DNA from: Schistocerca nitens
Taxonomy: Eukaryota > Arthropoda > Insecta > Orthoptera > Acrididae
Length of the DNA stretch: 64,000 bases
Direction: 5' to 3'
NCBI RefSeq assembly: GCF_023898315.1
Contig: NC_064614.1
Location: 503,146,109-503,210,108, forward strand
Program-made: the position numbers and the translations under genes
Notes under the pieces: generated by a model
Databases searched by the model: none
What the model saw: only the letters and a program-made list of their open reading frames with translations
Told to the model about the DNA's origin: nothing
Shown here: positions 11,736 to 22,347 of the stretch, piece by piece
How positions within the stretch are numbered: the first letter of the stretch is position 1
Layout: every line of letters starts with the position of its first letter

Positions 11736-12583
11736 CGAAAAGTCTTCAGTATGCAATGCTACACTTTTTTTCCGAAAGCAAGTTGTATTCTTCTGGATTC
11801 AAAACACCACATTATTCCCCACTCTTTTGGCTACAAAACTCTGTTTCTTAACATAATCTCCGTTGAATGTGACGGCCTTACCTGACTGGAAAGATTTTTT
11901 TTTTTTTTGCCCGCACAGTACGACTCTAATGGTCGACACCGGAGCTAACGTCTGGCTGCGAAGCCAACGTCTGGCTGCATCAATAACCTCCCGATCAGCC
12001 TTCATTGGGTCGAACAGATGAAAGTCTTCCGTTAGGGGCGAGAGACCCAGGCGGCACATATCTTTAAATACCCCAACTGGTCTGGTGGACGAGTATGTCA
12101 GCACTACCAATAGAGACGTACAGTTGAGCTGCGAGCTGTTTGGTTGTGATCCGTCGATCACCTCGAATGAGAGTGTCCGCACGTTCCAACATTGCAAGGA
12201 TGACAGAAGTGAGCGGCCGGCTATCATGTGGGTGATCGGACAGGTTTGCGCGACCTTGTTGCGATGATGAACACTTAGCCCAACGACTCACCTTCCCTTT
12301 GTTCAGTGCCAGGTCTCCGTACACATTCCGCAGGCGCCTATGAATATCTGCGATACTCTAGTTTTCCAGGAAAAGAAACTCAATGACAAGTCACTGGTTG
12401 GGACGCACCTCTGTTACAGACGCCATTCTGAAATATACGTATACCGCCGCCAGTTATCGAAACTTCATGGAACTACAGGGGCTGAAGCGGGAGTAATTCA
12501 CGATGTCCCACAATAAAGTCTGCATTTTTAACCGAAATTAGTTGAGAACATAATGTGCTCGATTATTTACTGAACTCCACTCG
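11736..12583 (-). mobile_element. mariner-like transposon, catalytic core deleted
   Basis: Both ends are visible: CGAAAAGTCTTCAGTATGCA after TA (11734-11735), and the matching right end before TA (12584-12585). On the minus strand the HTH part reads NKGKVSRWAKCSSSQQGRA followed by LIRGDRRITTKQLAAQL (12300-12110). The sequence then jumps at about 12075 straight to LSPLTEDFHLFDPMK, the last catalytic block. About 170 residues with the first two catalytic Asp residues are missing. A fuller relative of the same family is at 33295-34718. A run of T at 11888-11900 interrupts the C-terminal part. The element was mobile only with enzyme from elsewhere. Confidence 0.8.
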
Positions 12584-13300
12584 TAATATAAAACATTGTG
12601 AGCTACGGTGTGCAGCTAGATACATAATGGATCTAGAAAAGGGAAAATCATCATGAGAATTGATCGGGAATCTCAATGGCACTGTGTGTTACCTTGCACA
12701 ATAAGTTTGGAATTGCTCGGTCGATGATCTATGTAATTCTCTTTATTCTGCAGGTCTCAGAAGCGTCGAATCAACAGAGCGACTATGAAATAAACATTTA
12801 CTCATTTTTTTATTCCTGCAAAATATCTCGGTATTAAGACCATGGTGTTGATTGAAAACACGAGCGATTCTGGTAACAGGTAAAGCGTGCCATAACTTCT
12901 CCCTCGTCTCCTCTTCCACCCCTCCCCCCTCCCCCCCCCCCAACTGCACACCTTGACAGAGTTCCTCCATAGCTGCATGCCCCCTTCCACTAGAAAAGAC
13001 GAATAGCGCGGTTGGGTTTATTAACTGATTTATTTAACTGTGATAAGAGGAGTCGAGATGGGACGGTGGAAGATGTTCCTCGCATTACTGTGAAAAGTCA
13101 GAAATTGCGTGATGTCAACATATTAACTCGTGCTACACATTTTGGTTGTTTAATCTCGACTATCCGTAAAAATCGTGACGAATAAAAAATACAGTGGCCG
13201 GATATTTCAACGAGTCGTGAAGCAAAGTACTGTGTCAGTGCTGTGAAACGGATATAGGTGTGGTTAGGCAACTTGTACTATTGAATGCGTTTTGTTTCGA
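12584..13300. other. unassigned sequence with a C-rich run
   Basis: No gene or repeat family recognised. A C-rich tract lies at 12915-12942 (G-rich on the minus strand), inside minus-strand open frames of 62 and 75 residues that are compositional. Confidence 0.45.
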
Positions 13301-13973
13301 TCATTATAGGTACCAAACTTCTGACAGCACATTTGACAGTTGTACCAACGACGCTATATGGTTACAAAGTTCCTTTATATGGTCTAGGGCTTGAAGTTAG
13401 TTGATTAACCATTTGATCTCCGCTGTAAATTTTATCATTGACGTTCTAGGCACTAAAGCCTGGAACACCGCGACCGCTACGGTCGCAGGTTTGAATCCTG
13501 CCCCGGGTATGGATGTGTGTGATGTCCTTAGGTTAGTTAGGTTTAAGTAGTTCTACGTTCTAGGGGACTGATGACCTCAGAAGTTAAGTCCCGTAGTCCT
13601 CAGAGCCATTTGAACCATTTTTTATCTTTGACTTATGTAACGAGCAATGAAAATCCTGTACATAATAGCAAAGAGACTTGAACGCTCTTATGTAATATCT
13701 ACTTACAAATTAAAGCATGCAAAGAAAATACTAAAAGAACAAACAGAGTTTAAACATAAAAGTACATAAAAATTTTCATTCAGATCTTAAATTACGACAA
13801 CAGATAAACGGAGACATAACAAAAACACTTCGTACGCAAAAATAAGATTTGCAGCAAAGATCAGGGGATTAATCAACAAACTTCATAGACTATGCAAAGC
13901 AACTTTGTACCCTTGTAGCATCGTTGGTGCAACTGTCAAATGTGCTGTGAGAAATCCATTACCATGTAAATAT
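13301..13973. mobile_element. foldback element interrupted by a SINE
   Basis: The left arm (13301-13430) matches the reverse complement of the right arm (13848-13973). Both arms share ACAGCACATTTGACAGTTG and closely related sequence for a further 90 bp (GTTGATTAA, TTTGATCT or CTGATCTT). A tRNA-derived SINE sits at the inner edge of the left arm. The inner 200 bp are AT-rich with weaker pairing. No coding capacity was seen. The outer limits are estimates. Confidence 0.75.
13443..13621 (+). repeat. tRNA-derived SINE (family 1), 5' truncated
   Basis: Carries the B box (GGTTTGAATCC), the body GATGTCCTTAGGTTAGTTAG and the tail GAGCCATTTGAACC. The first bases of the tRNA head are missing. It is flanked by TTATCATTGAC (13432) and TTATCTTTGAC (13622), an 11-bp target duplication with one change, inside the foldback element. 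Confidence 0.9.
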
Positions 13974-14189
13974 AAATTAACGTACGCTGACCAGCATCAG
14001 CTGATGTGAAAAATAACCAACAAGGTGTCGCCAATTCGCTAACAAACAGACGTAGTCATAGACAGTAATTTAATAAGCGACAGTACCCACCGCTGTAAAT
14101 GAAAGTCAAGAATAAGTAGATGTAAGTACCAATGTATACACATACCTTATACCCAAACATGTAAATAAAAAAATGTAGTAAATAATCAT
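13974..14189. other. unassigned AT-rich sequence
   Basis: Nothing recognised between the foldback element and the LINE fragment. Confidence 0.4.
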
Positions 14190-14745
14190 AAAATTCTATG
14201 TATTATTCGCAGAGCCTTTACCAGGAATCTTTCTCTACCCGTACGGTCTACATGTTCGTTTCATTTTCTCCAATTCTCATTTTCCTTCATTTTTTTGTTT
14301 GGGTTACATATTCCCAAATCGTTCCTTGCATCTTCATTTCTTTTTCGATCTCCCCACGTACATCCTTCTACTCTTCTTAGAAATCTCATTTCTTCAGCTT
14401 GTACTCAACTTTCTTGAAGTCTTGTTGTTGCCCATGTTTCGATTACATAAGTAAGGGTCCGTACTGCTATTGTTTTATAAAAATTCATCAGGGTATTTCC
14501 TGACTTTATTCTGCAGTTTTGTTATTCTGGTTTCACATATGGAAGTAAATTTATTTAATTTTTGGTCCACGCCATGAGTATATTCGTAAGTTATGTCGCG
14601 TCCAAGATATTTAAAATAATTTGCTCGCTCCAAGATTTTATTATTCAAGACTATTTTAGATCTTACTGGTAGTCTGCCATGGAAGAAGAAATATAGGATG
14701 ACCATACAAGAGATGGAGTACCCTGGCAGGCAGCTTCGCTAATAA
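14190..14745 (-). pseudogene. LINE reverse transcriptase C-terminal fragment (RTE-like)
   Basis: The minus strand at 14705-14475 reads IVLNNKILERANYFKYLGRD, then ITYEYTHGVDQKLNKF and ITKLQNKVRK, which match the conserved block after the reverse transcriptase palm in RTE-like LINEs. Beyond a stop it continues in other frames (TDPYLCNRNMG, RNEISKKSRRMYVG) toward 14210. The catalytic part is absent and no tail was recognised. It is a dead 5'-truncated fragment. Confidence 0.7.
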
Positions 14746-14753
14746 TTGGAGAG

Positions 14754-14783
14754 GAGAAGAAGAAGAAGAAGAAGAAGAAGAAG
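14754..14783. repeat. (GAA)n microsatellite
   Basis: About ten GAA units. They abut the 5' side of the LINE fragment on the minus strand, so they are not that fragment's tail. They could be the tail of another, unrecognised element on the plus strand. Confidence 0.9.
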
Positions 14784-15994
14784 ATTATTAGCAGATAGCT
14801 TTACAACGGCAATTATAGCCGAAGTAGGCCTACTGAAATAAAGAAATTAATTTGAAGCAGCGGACTGGGATTCATATTTATAATATCATTGCAAAATAAT
14901 ACAGTTTCAGTTCGTTAATGAGCACCATTTGTCATTTAGAACAGGACTTCTCGCTGATTTTTGCTGAACTGAGAAAATTCTTGTATCGTAACAAAATTCG
15001 ACGACGTCATGTACGAGACCGACGAAGGTTGCTACACGGTTTGCGTTTTTCTTCGTGAAACGTTTTCATTTTTCACGGTATACGATGGCAGGATATCTAT
15101 TTTTACGACGAAAAAAATTGAAGAAATGTCGACGTCTTGTACACACCATTGCACAAAATGAAGCAGCGCGGCCTGGGATCTATCGCCTGACTCTGTTTAA
15201 CCGGAAAGGCGATAGCGGGCGCAGATTAATCGACATCGTCTGTAGCCAGGAGGCCAGCGCTCAGCGAATTCTCCGTCCTCTTAGCAAACTGCTGCAGGGG
15301 CGCCTCCGGATAGGTATGCAAAGCTCCGGTACGTTGTAGTGGCGTGCGCGGGCAGGAGATGCAGCAGCAGTAGCGGATTAGGCAGTGCTAACGCAGTCAC
15401 GCGTACCGGTGGAGTAGAGCCGTTTCGTCCCTGATGGCGGCTCTGTTACGAGGGACGAAACGCAACTCGGAAACCGCCACTTACACAATATTCGCACAAT
15501 TTAATAAGCGCGGCATTCTGCGCGCCTGAGGGGCGCGGAGACGTGTCAGGGGCACTTGTTTTAATTTCAGGCCCCGCCGCGCGGCGCTGTTTTCGTTCCA
15601 CTCAGCTGCCCGAGCACAGCGCGCCGACGTTCCCGCCAACTACTTGCTGTCATAACAAAAAGAGGACTCTCTCCGCTACTTTCGCAAACTGTCACCTCCC
15701 AGTGTTTTTTAATTGCCTGTCTATTATTTTACCTGTCTGCTTCCTGTGTATTTTATTGGCATCATCAACCCTTTGTTTTATGTTTTAAGTTCCACAATTT
15801 CTCGTCATTTTACCATTTAAGTCACCGATTTTATCGCCTGCTTTTATTATTTATTATCTTCATTTTTCAAAAAAATTCTGTAGGCTGAAGAGCGGCGTAC
15901 TAAGTTCCTGCCAGCCCCCCCCTCCCCCTTCAGGGGGAAATCGAATCTCAATAAGAAAAAAAAAATTAAAATATCAGAATGGATGGTAAATAAG
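14784..15994. other. unassigned sequence including a CpG-rich block
   Basis: No gene recognised. The middle part (15055-15640) is strikingly GC- and CpG-rich for this window and is listed separately. The right part (15700-15990) is AT-rich with a C-rich run at 15916-15930. Confidence 0.5.
15055..15640. promoter_or_regulatory. CpG-rich block, possible host regulatory or conserved element
   Basis: Unlike its AT-rich flanks, this stretch is dense in CG and GC words (for example GCGCCTGAGGGGCGCGG and CCGCCGCGCGGCGC) and is not part of any repeat I recognise. It contains a perfect 12-bp hairpin stem, CGTTTCGTCCCT and AGGGACGAAACG (15421-15463). A 94-residue open frame at 15055-15339 has no family features. 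A promoter, enhancer or noncoding exon is possible; nothing proves it. Confidence 0.3.
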
Positions 15995-16998
15995 TGTTAG
16001 TTTGATGCCTAAGTTCATAGGCTTTTGTTTGCCTGTTGGTTGGTATGGATTCGTTCATTGATTGTCATTGTTTATTTGTAGTTCACTGTTGCTATTTGAG
16101 TTTAAATATCCTAAGTCTGTCATTTAGAGATGTGAGTGGAGCTGTGAGCGCTAGACAGTGGAGTGGCAAGTGGGGAAATCGGAACATTTCAGACATATTG
16201 TTCTATTTAAGTTAAATATAGCGGTGACAGCAGTGGAGGCAGATAGAAACATTTGCGTCGTGTATGGGGATAGTGCCATTGGACAGACAACAGCAAGAAC
16301 ATCGTTTTCTCTTTTTAAGGAGGTTCGTTTTGACAAAAGTGACTCTCACGGTTCAGGAAACCTTAGGGGTACGACGAAGATCGTTTAAACGTCTTAATCC
16401 CCAACGATCCACGTCAGTGTAGTCGAGAAATGGCGGCTGTGATGAGCTGTGATCATTCCACCACCGTGCAACATTTGCGTGCGATGGAGAAACTTCAAAA
16501 ACTGGCCTGTGTGGTTACCGCAAGCTCTAAGCCAAAATCACAAAAATCGACAGGTGGCCATATGTGCGTCTCTGCTTCCTCTTCATCAACTGTCCCGTGA
16601 AAACACCGACCATTCGTACCCTGTACCATTACTGGTGACCAGAAATGGTATCTTTATGCTAATAAAAGGAAAAGAAAGAAGTGATTGAGCCCAAACAAAG
16701 CAGTCCATACAAAAAACCTGCATGCATCCACAAAAGATAATGTTAGGCATTTAGCGGCATGGTGTACTACGAATTGTTTCCCTAAGACGTCTTGCACACT
16801 CAATCCGAGAACACCGATCAGGAAAACTACGTTATGTGATGCTACTCCACGATAACGTCTACCCGCATTCTGCTAGACTAACAAGAAACACTATACGTCG
16901 GTTGGGTTGAGGAGTCATTCCGCACCCACCTTATTCACGCGATCTTACGCCCTCGGATATTCACCTTTTCCGCTATCGAACAACCTCCAAGGAACTTC

Positions 16999-17193
16999 GC
17001 CGGCCTCTGTGGCCGAGCGGTTCTAGGCGCTTCAGCCTGTAACCGCGCTACTGCTACGGTCGCAGGTTCGAATCCTGCTTTGGGCATGGGTGTATTTGCT
17101 GTCCTTAGGTTAGTTAGGTTTAAGTAGTCTAGGGGACTGATGACCCCAGATGTTAAGTCCCATAGAGCTTAGAGCCATTTGAAACATTTTTTT
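16999..17193 (+). repeat. tRNA-derived SINE (family 1)
   Basis: Full length: GCCGGCCTCTGTGGCCGAGC head with A box, B box GGTTCGAATCC, and tail GAGCCATTTGAAAC. The target duplication CAAGGAACTTC occurs at 16988-16998 and 17194-17204, inside the base mariner. Confidence 0.97.
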
Positions 17194-17296
17194 CAAGGAA
17201 CTTCCTTTCAGGATGAAAATGCACTCCGAACATGCATTGACGAGTTCTTCGCCTTAAAAGAACGTAATTTCTACAGTGGCCAACCACAGCGTTGGT

Positions 17297-17835
17297 AAAA
17301 AAAAGCGCTCTGTCTTCAGGCCACGAGTGGCCTACAGGGACCATCCGACCGCCGTGTCATCCTCAGAGGAGGATGCGGATAGGAGGGGCGTGGGGTCAGC
17401 ACACCACTCTCCCGGTCGTTTTGATGGTATTCTTTACCGAAGCCGATACTATTCGGTCGAGCAGCTCCTCAATTGGCATCACGAGCCTGAGTGCACCCCG
17501 AAAAATGGCAACAGCGCATGGCGGCCTGGATGGTCACCCATCCAAGTGCCGACCACGCCTGACAGCGCTTAACTTCGGTGATCTCACGGGCCGGCCTGAG
17601 TGGCCGTGCGGTTCTAGGCGCTACAGTCTGGAACCGAGGGACCGCTACGGTCGCAGGTTCGAATCCTGCCTCGGGCATGGATGTGTGTGATGCCCTTAGG
17701 TTAGTTAGGTTTAATTAGTTCTAAGTTCTAGGTGACTGATGACCTCAGAAGTTAAGTCGCATAGTGCTCAGAGCCATTTGAACTATTTTTTGATCTCACG
17801 GGAACCGGTGTATCCACTGCGGCAAGGCCGTTGCC
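17297..17835 (-). repeat. 5S rRNA-derived SINE, split by a tRNA-SINE
   Basis: On the minus strand, 17835-17803 and 17578-17480 match a 5S rRNA head with its internal promoter (GATCACCGAAGTTAAGCGCT, CTTGGATGGGTGACC). This is followed by the SINE body (CGGGGTGCACTCAGGCTCGT and GACACGGCGGTCGGATGGTC). The element has target duplications CAGCGTTGGT at 17287-17296 and 17836-17845. A second copy on the plus strand is at 38507-38830. The 5S part is too altered and too short for a 5S gene. Confidence 0.9.
17591..17790 (+). repeat. tRNA-derived SINE (family 1) inside the 5S-derived SINE
   Basis: Full-length copy with B box GGTTCGAATCC. TGATCTCACGGG is duplicated at 17579-17590 and 17791-17802, which splits the 5S-like head of the surrounding SINE. 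Confidence 0.97.
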
Positions 17836-17999
17836 CAGCGTTGGTAGACAGCTGGAAATACTGGAGGGGAATATACGAGGGTCGTTCAATAAGTAATGAC
17901 CCACATTTTTTTCTGAGAACCTATTTATTGTTAAGAGTCAGAATTTGGTGACAAAATACATCAACACGTCTTGTCCATGTCCTACTTTTCTACCTAATG

Positions 18000-18190
18000 G
18001 CCGGCCGCGGTGGTCTAGCGGTTCTGGCGCTGCAGTCCGGAACCGCGGGACTGCTACGGTCGCAGGTTCGAATCCTGCCTCGGGCATGGGTGTGTGTGAT
18101 GTCCTTAGGTTAGTTAGGTTTAAGTAGTTCTAAGTTCTAGGGGACTTATGACCTAAGATGTTGAGTCCCATAGTGCTCAGAGCCATTTTT
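18000..18190 (+). repeat. tRNA-derived SINE (family 1)
   Basis: Head GGCCGCGGTGGTCTAGCGG, B box, body and tail present. The target duplication TCTACCTAATG lies at 17989-17999 and 18191-18201, within the inner mariner. Confidence 0.97.
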
Positions 18191-18330
18191 TCTACCTAAT
18201 GTCCATCACACTCTACGGCCGTACCCCAACGTTGTGGAAGAGCAGGTATTCCCTGCTGGTAAAAGCCCTTGTCCTATAGGCGTAGCCATGTTTCCACTGC
18301 ATGACTGACACCCCTGTCATCTTCGAAGTG

Positions 18331-18726
18331 CCGGCCGCGGTGGTCTCGCGGTTCTAGGCGCGCAGTCAGGAACCGTGCGACTGCTACGGTCGCAGGTTCG
18401 AATCCTGCCTCGAGCATGGATGTGTGTGATGTCCTTGGGTTAGTTAGGTTTAAGTAGTTCTAAGTTCTAGGGGACTGATGACCACAGCAGTTGAGTCCCA
18501 TAGTGCTCAGAGCCATTTGAACCATTTGGAGCCGGCCGTGGTGGTCTCGCGGTTCTAGGCGCGCAGTCAGGAACCGTGTGACTGCTACGGTCGCAGGTTC
18601 GAATCCTGCCTCGGGCATGGATGTGTGTGATGTCCTTAGGTTAGTTAGGTTTAAGTAGTTCTAAGTTCTAGGGGACTGATAACCACAGCAGTTGAGTCCC
18701 ATAGTGCTCAGAGCCATTTGAACCAT
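18331..18726 (+). repeat. head-to-tail SINE dimer with one target duplication
   Basis: Two full copies (18331-18530 and 18531-18726) of one SINE subfamily (head GGTCTCGCGGTTCTAGGCGC, body ACCACAGCAGTTGAGTCC) follow each other directly. Only one duplication flanks the pair, CTTCGAAGTG at 18321-18330 and 18727-18736. This suggests that the pair inserted together, or that one copy expanded in place after insertion. Confidence 0.95.
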
Positions 18727-19922
18727 CTTCGAAGTGTGTTCGCCGTAGAGAATCTTTAAGCGGCCCAAAGAGATGGAAATCCGAGGGTGTCAGGTCGTCT
18801 GGACTGTAGGATGGATGAGGCAATGACGTCCAACCCGATTTGGCGATGCGTTATCGTGTTGTCAGAATTGTGTTTGGGCGTGTATTATCGTGTTGGAGCA
18901 AGATTTCTGTTAGATTCTTGTCCGATCTAACACGTCAGAATCGGTTCTTGAGTTTATTCAGAGTCTTCACGTATGCCTCTGAATTGACCTTTGACCCTTG
19001 TGGCATCATATCCACGAGAATGACACCGTCACAATCCCAGAAGACAGTCACCGTAACTTTTCCGGTAGAGGGTGTTCTCGTGCACTTCTTATTTTGTGGT
19101 GAATGAAGATGACGCCACTCCATGGACTGCCATTTGTTTCCGGCGCAAAGTGGTGCACCCGGCCTTCGTCCCCCGTAACGATCCGCGACAGAAAGGCATC
19201 TCCGTCGATCTGAAAACGTTCAAAAAATTCAGATGAAATGGTCTCTCTTTTAATCTTGTGGTCCGCTGTAATCATTCGTAGAACCCATCGTGAGCACCTC
19301 TTTGAATATGCCAGAGTCTTGATCACTGCAGACGCACTACCAATGCCGTCCGACAACTCTAGAGCTCATTGTCGAGTTGTGATGCACCGGTCGGTTTGAA
19401 TAACGGCATCCGCACGATTCACCATGTCTGGAGCAGCGGGTGTGGCAGGACGTCCCGGGCGTGGCTAATCATGAAGCTCTGCTTCTGCATTTTGTGAGGC
19501 AGTAACTTTCTTTACCCATCACCCAACCGTACTATCAACTGCAGTCTCGCCATACACTGCACACAAACGGTTATGGTTGTTCACCACGGTTTCTCTTTCT
19601 GCACACAGGAATTCAATAATAGCATGATGCCTGTAACGTGAGTTGGATGTAGACGCCATTTTTGACGCTGTATTACGGCTCTGCCATCTGCCAGAATGGT
19701 ACGCAAGTTCACCGGCGCACAGAACAAACATCAAATGTGAAGCATCAACAAGCACGTTTGTCTATGTATCTTAATGGCTTTTTTATAAAAAAAATAAGGC
19801 ATTACTTATTGAACGACCATCGTACTATTGATGAATTTGATGAATGAGGTATCTGTTATGTGTATCTGTTGTATTTATTAAACTTATGGAAAAACGCTAC
19901 GATGTTATTCTCCAACCCAGTA

Positions 19923-21186
19923 TTTTAAAAAGAGTGCCTGAACAACTCTCTTCCGATTAAAAACTCGCCGACTTTAAGCGAAGTTTTCATAATTTTTGAT
20001 GCAGTGTTTCAGATATTAATTTTCGTTGGCTATTTTTATTACGTCTATGAAAATAAGCACCTACGTTTTGTTAGAACGTGCTCTATCAACCCCAGCCATC
20101 GATGCTGTGTTCCACTTTCAAACAATTCTGCTCTAACATTTAATGCAGTTAAAACACCTTGTGGGTGAACACTTGTGTCATGTAAAATAATGTACATACC
20201 TAACTTGTAACATGTAATGTAAATTAGTCTTTAAATAGAACAGCATGCTTTTTCTTTCCTAATTTTAAGTTTCAGCTGCCTGCTATTCTCGCTTCTGTCA
20301 GCTCTCTATTGTATTTTCCAACAATTATAAACATTAAACATGGCCATTTTCGCTTACGGCTGTCAAGCACTTGACAACAGTAAGTGCAAAAGAGAACGTT
20401 TAGTGATTACATTTAAGCTGTGGTCCATACCACATCAAAGTTAGTATAAATGTTCGAATCATCTTTACATTAATCTTCAAAACATGGAGAAAATGATGCT
20501 GAAAACCGTTATTTATCTCCTAAGAACACTGTTCATGTTTCACTCTTCCACCTAAATAAGTGAAGGTCGAAGGAGGCTTTTCCACTCGCTTAGAAGTAAT
20601 ATAAACATGACGTGAGAAGATAGAAAATGTGATAAAGGTGAAATGGAATATGAAGTGCTGGTAATCTCTCAAATTTCGGCTCCCTTGTAGGATGTTACAT
20701 ACAAAGAGCAGAAAATATTAATGCAGTTTTGCTCAGCTGCATGGTAAATTAGAAGAAAGGATTATTGTGTCCGTTGATGATGTTCTACAGCTAGGAAAAA
20801 TATACGTCGTTTCAGATAGAACGGGCAATAAATCTTCTAAGATATAATCAGAGTTTGGAATTTTTTTTCTCATAACATACAGAAAACGACTTGAATGTGT
20901 ACGATAACATCACTAAAATCCGATAACATGTAAAGTGTGTTTCCTACCTTTGACAGTAAAATTAGGTCAGCCAAAATAGTAAATGTAACAGCATCGCAGT
21001 GATAATTTTTTGTTTTTTTTTTAGATTTCGAATGAAAGTGCGCTATTTTCTGAACCAAAGATACTGTTGCGAATCCTTTCAGCTCACAGTTTAAGTGGGC
21101 TATTGACAATAACAGTCCACCGAAGAAGACGATGTTAAAAAGTACCAACATAGACAAAACAGACCACCTTTGTTGAAAGTTGTTAT
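19923..21186. other. AT-rich unassigned sequence
   Basis: No gene or repeat recognised. A 117-residue minus-strand frame at 20870-21223 has hydrophobic runs but no family features and overlaps the next element's end. Confidence 0.5.
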
Positions 21187-21914
21187 ATAAGGGGCAGTTA
21201 AATGAAAACCGAAGACCGGCCATATCGGGGCCATGAAATGGTTCTATTCAAAAGTAACCAGCACCCACATTAAGACATTTATCCCACTGGGAAACTAGAC
21301 TCGCTGTAGCTTAGCCTTCATCCGATTGGCAGTGTTGGGACGGGCGTTATAGTCCAAAAAGATACTTCTGGCTGACGGCAGCCCGGGAATTTTGACTTTA
21401 TGGCTTATCGATGAGGAGAAGGCCCCCGAAATTGAAGAAGAAGGTCATCATAACTTTACTGGAATTTGTGTGAACAGTTTTGGATTTCTTTGGCAGTGGA
21501 TATGTGGGCTGATTCTACTGTTGGCTTTCCGTTTACGTTCGGGCTGTCGGAATGCCGTCGAATGGAAGCATCCTGTTGCACGATAAGGCACGCCGCACAC
21601 TGCCAGCCGGGCGATTTGTTTGGGAGACACTGAAATTCCTCCGTACAGACCGGATGTTTCACCGCGTGATCTTCACGTCTTTGGCGACATGAAGAAAGAC
21701 ATGCTTGGGTGTCGGTTTCAATCGGATGAGTTAGTGCAAGAGTGGCTGCGGTAGTGCAACCGCGAGCAGCCGACGGCGTTCAAAGAAATTGGATCTGATC
21801 GTCTCGTCTCCCAGTGGGGTAAATGTCTTAATGAGAATGATGACTACTTTTGAATGGAACCATTACATGGCCTCGTTATGGAGAATGTTCGTTTTTCATT
21901 TTACTGACCCTTAT
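21187..21914. mobile_element. short mariner-like element with both terminal repeats
   Basis: The left end TATAAGGGGCAGTTAAATGA and the reverse complement of the right end (21914 leftward: TATAAGGGTCAGTAAAATGA) match. The right half on the plus strand reads LGCRFQSDELVQEWLR and CLNENDDYF, like the C-terminus of mariner transposases. The catalytic blocks are not readable and the element is only about 730 bp, so it has a large internal loss or rearrangement. Confidence 0.75.
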
Positions 21915-22147
21915 ACTTTATTCCAGACGCTATGTACTTCCTTACTACAATTCCTTAAACACTGCACGCGTTTCTACCATGCATGCACGGTGGTGTTAGT
22001 GTTATAACATATTTCTCTCTCTCTCTGTGTGTGTATGTGTCAACACAAATTCAACATTAGGGGCTACCAGACGATACAGCTCTGACTTTCCATGCATCAT
22101 GGTGTCATACCACAATCTAATGGAGAGTAATGATGTGTAAGTTACTC

Positions 22148-22347
22148 GCCGGTCGCTGTGGCCGAGCGGTTCTACGCGCTTCAGTCCGGAACCGCGTTGC
22201 TGCTACGGTCGCAGGTTAGAATCCTGCCTCTCGCATGGATATGTGTGATGTCCTTAGGTTAGTTACGTTTAAGTAATTCTAAGTCTAGGGGACTGATGAC
22301 TTCAGATGTTAAGTTCCATAGTGCTTAGAGCCATTTGAACCATTTTT
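22148..22347 (+). repeat. tRNA-derived SINE (family 1)
   Basis: Head GCCGGTCGCTGTGGCCGAGC, B box changed to GGTTAGAATCC, and tail GAGCCATTTGAACC. Its flanks are only loosely alike (TAAGTTACT and TACGTTATT), fitting an older insertion. Confidence 0.92.

Larger units (their letters stand above)
17876..19822 (-). mobile_element. mariner-like transposon inserted in an older mariner
   Basis: The terminal repeats CGAGGGTCGTTCAATAAGTA (17876) and its complement (19822) are bordered by TA on both sides (17874-17875, 19823-19824). Minus-strand coding keeps FLSRIVTGDEGRVHHFAPET (first catalytic block, about 19200-19140) and an HTH region further right, in broken frames. One SINE (18000) and a SINE dimer (18331) are inserted within it. 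It is related to the elements at 30491 and 33295 by end sequence and protein blocks. Confidence 0.93.
15995..19920 (+). mobile_element. mariner element (irritans-like) that hosts a stack of insertions
   Basis: The 5' end near 15995 (TTAGTTTGATGCCTAAGTTC) mirrors the 3' end (AAAAACGCTACGATGTTATT to 19920, then TA). The base element can be followed as 15995-16987, 17205-17286, 17846-17873 and 19825-19920. Coding is decayed and spread over frames. FHLFRY-type sequence (CGGATATTCACCTTTTCCGC near 16955) marks the last catalytic block. Removing the insertions leaves about 1.2-1.3 kb, the normal mariner size. Three insertions lie directly in it: a SINE at 16999, a 5S-derived SINE at 17297, and a second mariner at 17876. 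Confidence 0.8.

Noticed and set aside
17999-18110. tRNA genes at the SINE heads
   Set aside because: The tRNA-like parts are fused to SINE bodies with target duplications and lack a proper acceptor end, so they are promoters of SINEs.
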